Positions 8,961-19,357 of a stretch of DNA of 64,000 nucleotides are shown piece by piece. The notes beneath the pieces were generated by a model. It was not told the origin of the DNA, searched no databases, and saw nothing but the letters and a program-made list of their open reading frames with translations. The first letter of the stretch is position 1. Every line of letters starts with the position of its first letter. This stretch comes from Planococcus citri (Eukaryota > Arthropoda > Insecta > Hemiptera > Pseudococcidae), in NCBI RefSeq assembly GCF_950023065.1, contig NC_088677.1:59111469-59175468 (forward strand), written 5' to 3'. Made by a program: the position numbers and the translations under genes.

Positions 8961-10390
8961 ATTGTTTTGAATCCTTTAAACTTTTATACTGGTGGTTAAG
9001 TTGATTATAATTAAGAAGGTATGAGTAAGTACATGAAGAATATAAATACTACCTATCTATTGAATGAAAATTTGTATTAAATAGGTAGGTATTGATGAAA
9101 TGTGCGAATACTTTGTTTAATTGAAGTGAAAAATAATTGAAATGTAGGTAACGTGAATATGTCGAAAATACAATAAAATACACGTGAATTACGAGTAAAC
9201 AAATTTTAAAATGACCAAAAATCAGTAAAAAACATGTAAAAAATCGATAAAATTACGCGAATTACGAATTAAAACGAGTTAAAAATACGTAAAAATCAAA
9301 TAAATTGTGTCAAACATACGTGAAACTCGTTAAAAATTACGTTAATTACGTTCAAAATATCAAAATGCCCCAAAAACACGCTGAAAACGAATAAAAACGA
9401 AACAGAATCGGTGAAAATCGATAAAAATGGTCGAAAAAACATTAAATTACACGAAAATACGCTTAAAAAATTTTTAAAAAGACAAAAACATGCAAAAATA
9501 TGATTAAAAACACATGAAGCAGGGAAATACAATGTCGGCTAAGTGCCAATCACGTTTTTTACGGGAGAGCGTAAACGAGTTTGCATAACAGGTACATCTT
9601 ATAGAAAGCGCTATCTCTCGGTGTTCCATAGTACAACTTGGACTCCAAGTTGTACTATGGAACACCGAGAGATAGCCCTTTCTATAAGATGTACCTGTTA
9701 TGCAAACTCGTTTACGCTCTCACGTAAAAAACGTGATTGGCACTTAGCCGACATTGTATTTCCCTGCTTCACATGAAGACCGATGAAAACACGCAAAAAT
9801 GCGATGAAAAACACACGATTTCACCCCCCAAAAAATTAAAAACTCCCGAAAATGATGTAAAACACCCGAAAATGTGCCGAAAAAATTTAAAACGCCCGAA
9901 AATCAATAAAAAACACGCAGAAAATCGATAAAAACCCTCGAAAATCGAATAAAACGTGTTAAAATTATGAATTGAAAAACAAAAACGTGTAAAGTAACGC
10001 GAAAATACTCGAAAACGCCTTAAAAATATGTAAAAATTCGTTCAAAAAATAAAAATCACGTGGAAAAGAGTTAAAAAACGATAAAATTGATCAAAATGCT
10101 GGGGGAAATGATCAGAAAATCAATAAAATGCCGCTAAAACGTTCGAAGACGCCTTAAAAATGCGTAAAAATACGTTTAAAAAAATTTAAATCGATGAAAA
10201 ACACGAATTACAAGATAAATTTACGAGAAAAGCAGGTAAAAATACGCGACAACGCTCAAAAACGTCTTGAAAATACACGAAGCATGATAAAAATAAGTGA
10301 AATACGTATGTAGAAATTATTGAAAATTTGTGAAAACCATAAAAAGCATTGATATACATACAATGTAAAAATACTAGAAAAAAACATTAA
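8961..10390. repeat. A-rich degenerate oligomer array (AAAAAYACG-like words)
   Basis: For about 1.3 kb the plus strand is a loose succession of short A-tracts separated by ACG, TCG, ACACG or CGTG. Examples are AAAATACGCGAAAA and AAAACACGAAAAT, typically every 9-14 nt. The strand bias (A-rich on plus) and recurring CpG make it distinct from neighbouring DNA. It is interrupted by the hairpin element at 9517-9769. Open frames here are low-complexity artefacts. Confidence 0.6.
9517..9769. mobile_element. 253-bp near-perfect hairpin (foldback) element
   Basis: The two arms are complementary over about 126 nt with a single-base loop at C9643. I found only two mismatched positions, near 9564 and 9610. 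The ends read AAGCAGGGAAATACAATG and its complement CATTGTATTTCCCTGCTT. The direct repeat CACATGAAG is at 9511-9519 and 9770-9778, so a target-site duplication of 6-9 bp (CACATG at minimum) is likely. This supports insertion as a unit. The superfamily is uncertain; a CAGGG start recalls hAT-type ends, but the duplication length is ambiguous. It has no coding capacity. A transcript across it would form an almost continuous double-stranded RNA. Confidence 0.85.
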
Positions 10391-11189
10391 AATCATTAAA
10401 AATTTAGAATATCAGGTATACCATGTTTATTTGTAGATTAGTCTGCCTACCCACTCTCTCCCACCCTCATGCAACTGGTTTAGCCCAAGAAAATATTGTA
10501 TAGGTGAATGATTCGGCTCTCCTACCCTTTTATTAAATCTAGCCCTCTTCTAAAGTGTAAGATAGCTACTGAGTATTTCAAACAATCCTCACTGCCCTCT
10601 CCTATATTATGTTAAAACAGTCCCTTCATAAAGTTAACTTATAAAATACTTCTGTAGGTAAGCATTTATTTCACATAGGTAGGTAAGTACTTCATTCGCT
10701 TCTATTAATAAAATAACCTACATAATTTCTCTATTTACCTCAGTTAACTACCCTCTCCACCAGATGATGCCAACCCTCTTGCATCATGCAGAATATTACT
10801 CTACTTGCAATTTATCATCAACACTACTATTCACTATTTCCTTTCCAAACTCGTAAATCTCAACAGACCTCACGCTTTTTTCCTTACACAATACCCTTCT
10901 GTCCGGACTCACAAATATTAGAATTCAAACTTATTCACTCTTCTCTTACATTAACCCTTCACACTCTTTTCACTCTCAACTCACAAATCTCAGCAGAACT
11001 CACGTTTTTTCCTCTTAGAAAACCTCAGCTCAACTTTCATACTTTGTCTCTCACCCAACCTTTCTCATACTACAATCAATACATATTTACTTAGCTACCT
11101 CCACACGCTCTTTCCTCATGCACTCATCTCTTTCTATCCTCACAAAATGCTACCTCATCTCACATTCGTTTTTTCACACAATAGCTAGT
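10391..11189. other. Non-coding, pyrimidine-rich low-complexity DNA
   Basis: The plus strand is rich in CTCAC, CACTC and CCTC words, for example CTCAACTCACAAATCTCAGC near 10975, with a similar phrase near 10855. CCCTCTT words like those at 7.8-8.7 kb reappear between 10440 and 10780. A 102-codon frame at 10786-11094 consists of Leu/Ser/Thr/Phe-rich translation of this text and is not credible as a gene. Confidence 0.4.
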
Positions 11190-11193
11190 TCCT

Positions 11194-11445
11194 TCACACT
11201 CATACCTATCCGAAATTGAAAATTTTAAGTATGTATCTCCCATTTTTTTTCCTCGCACACTTGGTATCTCTCACTCAACAACTACTCTTATATTGCACTC
11301 AATAAGCAACCCTCACACTCATGCCGATCCGAAATTGAAAATTTCGAGTACCTATCTCCCATTCTCTCCTCGCACACTCTGTATCTCTCACTAAACTCCT
11401 CCTCTTACATTACATTGTATTGCACTCAATAAGCAACCCTCACAC
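11194..11445. repeat. Two-copy tandem repeat of 119 and 127 bp
   Basis: TCACACTCAT begins at 11194, 11313 and 11440, and the text between is shared (CCGAAATTGAAAATTT, ATCTCCCATT, TGCACTCAATAAGCAACC). The second copy is 8 bp longer, from expansion of an ACATTGTA-like word. The third hit is only the start of a unit. Confidence 0.8.
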
Positions 11446-12409
11446 TCATACCCATCACCAGTTTATTCATCTTTTAAATTCAGTTTTGCACAAACATCTA
11501 GGTAGGTACCTACTTCTAAGTATCTACGTACATACATATTTGTAACAGTTTTTTTATGATACATAATTATATGGCACGTATGTATGTATTAGTTACTGGT
11601 AAGTATAATAATGGAATGGTAATTCTAATAAAATAATCAATGTATCTACATAGATCCGTAAATAATTAATTGAGAAAATGGATCTGATAGGGGATAAGAG
11701 CGAAAATGAGTATTTGAAGTAAGAGAATTCTGTCTGGTAGCATGCAAAATTTACAAAAACGTATCTACATAATATATAAAATGTTGGAAATGATGGAAAA
11801 TGGAATTAATGTGAAAACATCTTGAAGGTAGGAAAATTAAATCACGAGTAATCGAGGATATAAATATTATTGGAAGGGGGGGGGGGGGTATGGTAAAAGT
11901 AGAAAAATAAATACACATAAAAACTTGATAGGTATCTATTTTCATGAATGAAGGATGCGTGGGTAGGTATACCTAATTGAAAAAATATGAAAAAGTAGGT
12001 ACCTATAATGAATAAAAGAGGAACCAATAAAATGGATATTACGTATGTATTTCAAACTATGTACAAAATAAAAATAGGTTAACTTGAGATATCTGAAACG
12101 ATAGATTGGAGATACTTACATATTCTTGAATATTGCTAGGTAAACTTATTGATGTGATTCTAGGTATGTACGTAGGTATGTGTCAAAAATAAAATAAACT
12201 TACGTAAAACGAGAAAATAATATACATAGTTATACGATTATTTGCGTACATTCTGATCACATCTGAGCAGGTCACATCAGGGAAAGGTTCATAGCACTGC
12301 ACAATTTCTTGTAAAAATCGTGTAGGTAATGTTCATATGGGGTTAAAAATGAGGTTAGGGTACATAGGGGCCATGATGTAAGATAGTATACCTGAGAGCA
12401 AGTGAAAAA
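11446..12409. other. AT-rich non-coding DNA with TAGGTA/TACCTA words
   Basis: No gene was recognised. There are many GTAGGTA/TACCTAC words and a G-run of about 14 near 11876-11889. The short frames on the minus strand (about 11751-12027) translate AT-rich text and the G-run and carry no motif. Confidence 0.4.
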
Positions 12410-12860
12410 TCTGGGAAAATGTAGGTAGGTAGGTAGGTAGGTTGGTAGGTAGGTCAAACTCAGTTCGGATCACTTGGTGGGTAGAAAGTAGGTGTAAGAT
12501 TTGGGGAAATGTAGGTAGAAAAAATAAATCATTTTGGGTTATTTGGTAGGTGGAAAGTTGATAAAACAATTGTGGAGGAGGATGTAGGTAGGTAAAAATC
12601 AGTTTGGATCACTTGTTAGGTGGGAAGCAGGTAAAAATTTGGGGTGTAGGTAAGAAAAATTTATTAGTTTGGGTGACTTGGTCTGCGAAACGCAAGTACA
12701 AAATTTGTTTGGGCCACTTGGTAGATGGCGAGCAAATGAAAAAGTATGGGAAATGTAGGTAGAAAAAAATAAATCATTTTGGGTTAATTGGTATTGGTAG
12801 GTTGAAAGCAAGTAAAAATTTGGGGGAATGTGAGTAGAAGAGATTACTTGGGTCATTTGG
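12410..12860. repeat. Degenerate minisatellite, unit about 70-90 bp
   Basis: A phrase of the form GGGAAATGTAGGTAGAAAAA..ATCA.TTTGGGT.ACTTGGTAGGTGGAAAGC.AGTAAAAATTT recurs about six times with substitutions and indels. ATGTAGGTAG begins near 12418, 12508, 12580 and 12754. ACTTGGT/ATTTGGT occurs near 12470, 12541, 12609, 12677, 12716 and 12788. The first unit contains an expanded GTAGGTAGGTAGG tract. The minus-strand frames rich in Pro/Tyr/Leu here are the array read backwards. Confidence 0.75.
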
Positions 12861-13580
12861 TCATGAAAAATTGAAAAATGTATATGACTTCATTTCCTAT
12901 AGCGTGCGGGGGGGGGGGGGGGTTATTAATTCTAACTACAATGAGTTACATTTACCTATATTTCCTACATTTAGTCAAGTTAGATTGGACAAAAAACTGA
13001 AAAAAAGCTCTTGGAGGAGAGGGTGGTGGAGGAACGGGTGTCATATCGTGATGGAGGGGAGGGGGTCCTGCATTGAGTTGCCTTCAGTAAGGTTAGGTTA
13101 CAGCAGCATCTTTCTTGTGGGGTTAGGTTGGATAATGATGAGTTTCAAAATGGGATGAGGGATGACAAGCAGATTCTAGTGTTGGGCAGGTGGGGGGAGG
13201 GGGTAATATGTTGGGTAAGTGTGCCCTTGGTCATGTTAGGTTGGAATTACAACGCCTCGTTAGGTTAAATTCAAGTGGCAGAGTTCTAAGCAAGTTGCTC
13301 CTGATGCTCCTGGCTCAGAATCCGTGATAAATACCTACTCTTAATAATGAGCGAATTAATTAAAATGCGACGTGATAAGCTGATAAGCTGTCTAATTGGG
13401 TTTAAATTACGGTACCCTTCACACACAACCTCCCCTACTAACAATATTTAGTTATGCGATTTTGACCTGGAACCTGGAGGTTCATGTGGCTGACCTCGTG
13501 GTTTGCCAATGACCTTGTGAGTAATTATTTGATGGAGAGTTATTCGTCTGATCTATGAGAAATGTTACACTTACCACTCA
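12861..13580. other. Non-coding, G-rich, with G-run and GTTAGGTT words
   Basis: A G-run of about 16 lies near 12907-12922. Four GTTAGGTT words occur within 180 bp (near 13092, 13119, 13231 and 13257), plus GGTTAGGG near 12352. They resemble two units of the insect telomeric repeat TTAGG but are never more than two in a row, so this is not a telomere array. No gene was seen. Confidence 0.45.
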
Positions 13581-13584
13581 TACA

Positions 13585-13800
13585 TATACCTACACCGATT
13601 CTCGAGTTTAGAAACCATTTGCGATTCGAATCGTACCTACCTTTGAACAAATCGTTCGTGAACGATCCATATCTAATGGAATCGTGAACGAATCGCTCTT
13701 CAGGTATTTCATTCGCTCGTATAGTTGTATCTGATTGAAACGTTATTGTGAATGATTCACTCATTTTTGATCAAATCGTTCGCAAACAACTCACTCATCA
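13585..13800. repeat. TTCGCGAA satellite array 1, detached left part
   Basis: Degenerate copies of the palindromic core recur: AATCGTTCGTGAACGATCC near 13649, GTGAACGAATCG near 13682 and AAATCGTTCGCAAAC near 13773. They match the array that resumes at about 14565. About 760 bp of unrelated sequence separates the two parts. Confidence 0.65.
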
Positions 13801-13841
13801 AATAAGATGACGTGATAAGTTCCAAATTCAAAATTCTTCGA

Positions 13842-14031
13842 GATGCATCGCGGATTTTCACCTCAGACTCAAGAATTGCAACAAATTATCGTAAGTAATA
13901 GAAATAATGAATCTGAAATACGTGAAATTTAGTTTTCAATACTTCCCACAATCATTTTTCTAATTTATTATTTCAGAAAAAGTTCCGCTGGAATCTCTTC
14001 TCACAATATTCACCGCATTTGTGGGCAGACC
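13842..14031 (+). CDS. Candidate two-exon mini-gene (36 codons), low confidence
   Basis: ATG at 13842 opens 16 codons ending at ATC, immediately followed by a consensus donor GTAAGT (13890-13895). After a short AT-rich intron, a polypyrimidine tract ends in TTATTATTTCAG (about 13977). Joining the two keeps one frame that stops at TGA near 14038, giving about 36 residues rich in Gln, Phe and Trp. No family was recognised. It sits in the unrelated segment that splits satellite array 1. The donor/acceptor pair and moderate GC are the only support, and it could be chance or the decayed end of a longer gene. Confidence 0.2.
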
Positions 14032-14564
14032 TTCGTTGAAAAACATCGGTAACCTGAATCGCGAACATCAGTATTCAAAATCTGATGGAAAGAAGAGAGC
14101 TCCCCATAGTATTTCCACTCGGGTAGAGAATTATTACCTTATTATTGATTTTTTTTTTCAATATTTCATAGACTCGTTATTTCTACTTACTATGTACTTT
14201 GTAGTGATTATATTTACATTTTTTTTTGTTTACCATAATGGCTTATTTGAGATTAAGTACCTACTTACATAATGACGTTCCTATGTGAATGACATTCCTC
14301 TTATTGAATTATTGACGATCTATTACCTATTGATTTGATGGTAGGTATTCATTTTCCTAGTTAAGTAAAAGGAGCCAAACTTATGGTTATTGAGACTTCG
14401 CTTTTTTTTTTGTTGTTGTTGTTTTATATTTTTTTTAAAAATGGTGTCAAACTTATTATCAACTCTAGAATTTGATTTTGTAATACCTAATTGTTTCTTT
14501 TTTTGTTGCATTTTTTTAAAATAAAAAGAATGTATGTAATTCGGTGAATTTTCGAAACCATTTG

Positions 14565-16400
14565 AAAATTAATAACGAGGTAATTTTCGATCAAATCAAA
14601 CCGTTCGCGAATGATTCGTTCATATCTGATCAAATCATTCGCGAACGAATCAACATTGACGAAACATTAGCGAAGGGCTCACTCATCTCTGATTGAATTT
14701 TCGTTAACAATCACAATCCACGACATCGTTCACGAATGATTCGCTCATATCCGATCAAATCATTCGCGAATGAATCAAAATTGATGAAACATTAACAAAG
14801 GGCTCACTCTCTTCTGAGTTCTGATTGAATTTTTGGAAACAACTCACAATTCACGACATCGTTCGCGAATGATTTGATCGGTTATGAACAAATCATTCGC
14901 GAACGAATCAAAATTTATGAAATCTCAACGAAGGGCTCACTCACTTTTGAGTCCTGATTGAATTTTCGGAAACAACTCACAATCGACGACATCGTTCGCG
15001 AATGATTTGATCGGTTACGAACGAATCATTCGCGAACGAATCAAAATTTATGAAATCTTAACGAAGGACTCACTCACTTTTGAGTTCTGATTGAATTTTC
15101 GGAAACAACTCACAATCCACGACATCGTTCGCAAATGATTTGATCGGTTATGAACGAATCATTCGCGAACGAATCAAAATTTATGAAATCTCAACAAAGG
15201 GCTCACTCACTTTTGAGTCCTGATTGAATTTTCGGAAACAACTCACAATCGACGACATCGTTCGCGAATGATTTGATCGGTTACGAACGAATCATTCGCG
15301 AACGAATCAAAATTTATGAAATCTTAACGAAGGACTCACTCACTTTTGAGTTCTGATTGAATTTTCGGAAACAACTCACAATCCACGACATCGTTCGCGA
15401 ATGATTTGATCGGTTATGAACGAATCATTCGTGAACGAATCAAAATTTATGAAATCTTAACAAAGGGCTCACTCACTTTTGAGTCCTGATTGAATTTTCG
15501 GAAACAACTCACAATCGACGACATCGTTCGCGAATGATTCGTTCATAACCGTTCAAATCATTCGCGAACGAATCAACACTGATGAAACATTGGTGAAGAG
15601 CTCTTTACTTTCTGATTTAATTTTCAGAAACGACTCACATTGTTCGCGAACGATTCATCCATGTTGATAAAATCGTTCGTGAATGAATCGTGCAACATTT
15701 TTGAAACCACGAGCAAACGATTCCCAAATTTTGGATCAATCATTCGGTAATGATCCGTTCACATCTGATCAAATTGTTCGCGAACGAACGAATCAACATC
15801 ATTGATGAAACATCATAAACAACTCACATTTGACGAAACCGTTCGTGAATGATTCAACCATGTTGAATGTTGATGAAGTCGTTCGTGAACGAATCATCCA
15901 GCATTATCAAAATTGTTTGCAAATGATTTATCGATGATTCCGATTTCCTATCAAATCATTCGCAAAATGACTCGATCACACCTTGTCGAATCGTTCGCGA
16001 ACAGAAACAATTTACACATCTTTGATTCTGGTCACATCTTTTGTGAGTCGTGAATAAAGCAACGTGTTGATTGACCTTCAAACTTCAAAAAACAAATGAT
16101 CAGTTGATGAACAACTCGCACATATCTCATCAAATCGCTGAGAACAGGAAATCAAATCGTTATTGAAGGAATCGTTTCTGATGTAATAGTTTTCGAATCA
16201 TCCTATAGTTTGAAAATTGGAAAAACGTTGATAACGATGATCCATGTCTAATGAAGTCGTTCGTGAACGATATACGTTTCTTTATTTTATCGAATACTTT
16301 CGTGAAAGTCAAAAGTGCATGATTTAGTCATCGAAGATGAAACCGTTCGCGATTGATTTGTTCTGCGATCAACTCAAATTCAAATCAGTCATAAACCACA
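14565..16400. repeat. TTCGCGAA satellite array 1 (133-bp unit, 266-bp alternating order)
   Basis: The core TTCGCGAATGATTT starts at 14862, 14995, 15128, 15261, 15394 and 15527, exactly 133 bp apart. A second palindrome follows 34 bp after the first in each unit (for example 14896). Alternate units share diagnostic variants: GAGTCCTG..CAATCGACGAC at 14941, 15207 and 15473, against GAGTTCTG..CAATCCACGAC at 15074 and 15340. The true repeat is therefore a 266-bp dimer. Outside about 14800-15560 the units decay, but the palindrome TCGTTCGCGAACGA and its one-base variants persist to about 16370. There is no coding capacity. Confidence 0.93.
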
Positions 16401-19350
16401 AAGTCTTTTGAGAGTTGAGAAATATCCTGAGGGAAAATTTCGTTCAAACTTCTTCCAGGATTCCGAAGTTGGATATTATCGTTCATTATCGAGATCTATT
16501 TTTACTAAACATCTTCCTTCAATCTTTTCTCACCATTTTCACGTACATCTTCGAGGTTAAGATGATATTTTGCCCAACTGGACCTATCTGAATTCCATTT
16601 TTGATCTAAAATCCTTTCATTTAAATTAAAATACATCTGTTTCCCCAAATCTCCAATATAGCAATTTTAGAGCCTAAAAACAACCTAGCTAGCAGCACAT
16701 TTTAAAGCTGACCCAACAATAAATACAGAATATTCACACAGTATCGATAATTCGATAACCAAGCACGAGTTTCCGTTATTCGACGACGTACATACATATG
16801 TGCTTCACCCCCTTCACTCTTCTACAGAGTACACATTTGATAAGATATACGTGTCACACACGGTGTCTCGTCGCCTCAAGCCCTGCTCTTACCCCTTGGT
16901 CTTATTCAACGCTCGATTATTTTTTCTCGTAAAAATAGCCAACGTGCAAATTTATTTACCGGTATAAAACGATTATTCATATTTCTTGGGCATGGCGCAA
17001 TTCGCATCATCCTCGTGTGCGTACTGCGTACATAAGTTTTAATTAACTGATGTATGCAAATCGTCATGATATACTTGTAATTTCGCAAAACAAGCTCAAA
17101 TTCCAAACCTACACTTGTACTCAGAATACACACATGCAGCAGACAAACGTCAGTCGCGACAATCCAGACATACGAAAGGTGATAGGGACTGTATGTAAAA
17201 TGAATCATAGCGAACGAACGAATGAACGAATACACCCCCTGTCCCTTATATAAGTCGAGACTCGAGACAGATACTAATAAAACGTATGGTATACACGTCT
17301 TAAGAAGCAAAAAAAAATAAAATAAAAAGTCTACGAAAAACCTTATCCTTTCACACATATTTTTCTCCTTGATTCGTCCAAAACATATTTATACCTATTT
17401 CTAAACGACTTTTCTTATTTTCCAGACCGAGTTAAAAAGCTTGCCAGAAGTGAATTTAGAACGATCGCATTACCCATTCATCGTCATCCCGGCTGGGATT
17501 TTTTTTTCGCCCTTAGAAAGGTGCAGAAATCGCGTACGAGCGAAACGTTTTTTGAAATTTGCATATTTAATATTTCACGCGAGCGAAAGATTCATCTCTT
17601 TCTACGTAATTTACGAGCCATACCCGTCGCTTGACTTGTGACTCGTGTAGCTCGAGCGACGACGACGCGACGACGTTGCAAACCATGCTCTCCATACAGA
17701 GACAGACTCCCAAATCATGGCTGAGACCACGTTGCTCTACATTAATTGCTTCGTATATGTATAGGAATATGCGAGATTGCGAGAATACACACTACACGTA
17801 TGTCTGTTTACGTATCTCTCTAGTCTCTACCTACATGTATGTACCTCTGTAGACCTACAATATCTACCACGATGATAACGTATGTAATATTTTTGCAACA
17901 GAAAAATGTCTCTTGTTGAAAGTTTCCACGTATGATTTATTTTGTATGTTTAGGCAGGGGTTTACTTTTCTATATATACGAGTATACGTGCAGCGTACTA
18001 TTGCCATTGTCGACTCGACGTTTGTCTAGTCCTCATTTATTTTTTTTCAAACCTCCCCCTCCCCTTTTTTTAATTTTCGCGATGGATTTTCCGCACAAGA
18101 TGGCGGATTTTTTTACCTTACATATACACGTGCGGTTTACGAACACCGTGTTATTCGATATACAGAATGATACCTATACGACAACGATAGCTAGGATATC
18201 TACCTATCTATTCAAAAGTCGTCGTCGTGTGGGCGACTGTGACTGCAAATTGGAAGTCAGAAGTGTATTAAGTAAGTATGAGACAATAATTCCAGGTGTA
18301 AATGACGTTTTTCAGCGGAATTACGTGGGTAGGCAACGTTTTTACACCGCAGTCTAAGTAGGTATTTCCTGTCTTCGTAGTTTCGCTTCTTCTCGAAACA
18401 ATTTCCAACGTGAGAGAAAATTGCTGACAATTGTCTCATTTTCACACCTTCAGTTCTTCGTATATACTTACTTATGTAGGTATTTTAAACGAATTGTTAT
18501 ACGTGTCTTCGTATACCAATGAAATAATATTATGATAACGACGCCGGTAACGATCATTTTTTTAAAGCGGTAGTATTCAAATTTTTTTTATTAGGTGCGA
18601 AAATTTTACATTCTGATCCGAAGACGCTTGCAGGTTGAAATTTTTCATATAAATACTTTCAAGCATAATAATGCTGGATTTTAATCCGGGAATTAGCTGA
18701 ACGTGAGGCATTACCACTTATTGAAGGAGCAAAAACTGAATTTCTTAATTTTTGAAGAGGGTCAAAATCCATTTGACTCATATTTTTACGTATCCGTTGA
18801 AAAAGTTGAAAAAACCCCTTTCACTCGATAAAATGAACTCATCACAAAAAAAATCAAAATTCGAAAAAATTGAATTTTTAATTCCAAACATCAAAAAAAG
18901 TTTAAATTCATTCAGTTGTCTTATTTAAACTGTTTCTGAAAATTATTGAATTGTGAAGGGAATTTTTCTCATCAGATAAATACGACCAATCAATTCCAGT
19001 AGGTATAGATTCAACATAAAATTTGATTTGCATCAGATTTTCCATTTTGAATATATGTACCCTACTGATAGTTCATTTTTAAAAAGAGCATTGTCTGAAA
19101 TCTGCACAACCAAAAAATTTCATCGGTTCAAATTAATTTCTCGATTTTTGGGAAATATTTTTTAAAATCCAAAATTCACCACTCTCGGTGATTTTATAAT
19201 CTTCGAACAAAAAAATAACCCAATAAAAATGATGAAAATTAAGTCCTGAAGCTAAATTTCCTCATTTCCAGCCATCCTGGATTAGGGTGTCTTAACAAAT
19301 TTTCAAAACCCAAATACATGACTTTTTCTTCTGAAAAAACATCAAGATGA
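16401..19350. other. No recognisable gene (about 2.9 kb)
   Basis: 16.5-18.5 kb is slightly more GC- and CpG-rich than its surroundings and contains several open frames up to 150 codons. They lack any recognisable domain and overlap on both strands. 18.5-19.35 kb is AT-rich, with AAAATTTTTGAAAAT-type text and a CAGCCATCCTGGATTAGG phrase related to the dispersed family at 22.1 and 42.6 kb. I see no promoter or exon that I would defend. Confidence 0.35.
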
Positions 19351-19357
19351 AACATAT

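Noticed and set aside
9543..9931. Two open frames across the hairpin element
   Set aside because: They read the two arms of the inverted repeat and the A-rich array; no coding character.
13088..13265. Possible telomeric TTAGG repeats
   Set aside because: Only two units in tandem at any site; scattered GTTAGGTT words are not a telomere tract.
16906..17358. 150-codon minus-strand open frame
   Set aside because: No domain or signal beyond a hydrophobic start; a plus-strand frame overlaps it, there is no splice context, and codon use is like the surrounding non-coding DNA.
17932..18357. 141-codon plus-strand open frame
   Set aside because: Rich in Leu/Phe/Pro from a T- and C-rich tract; no recognisable motif.
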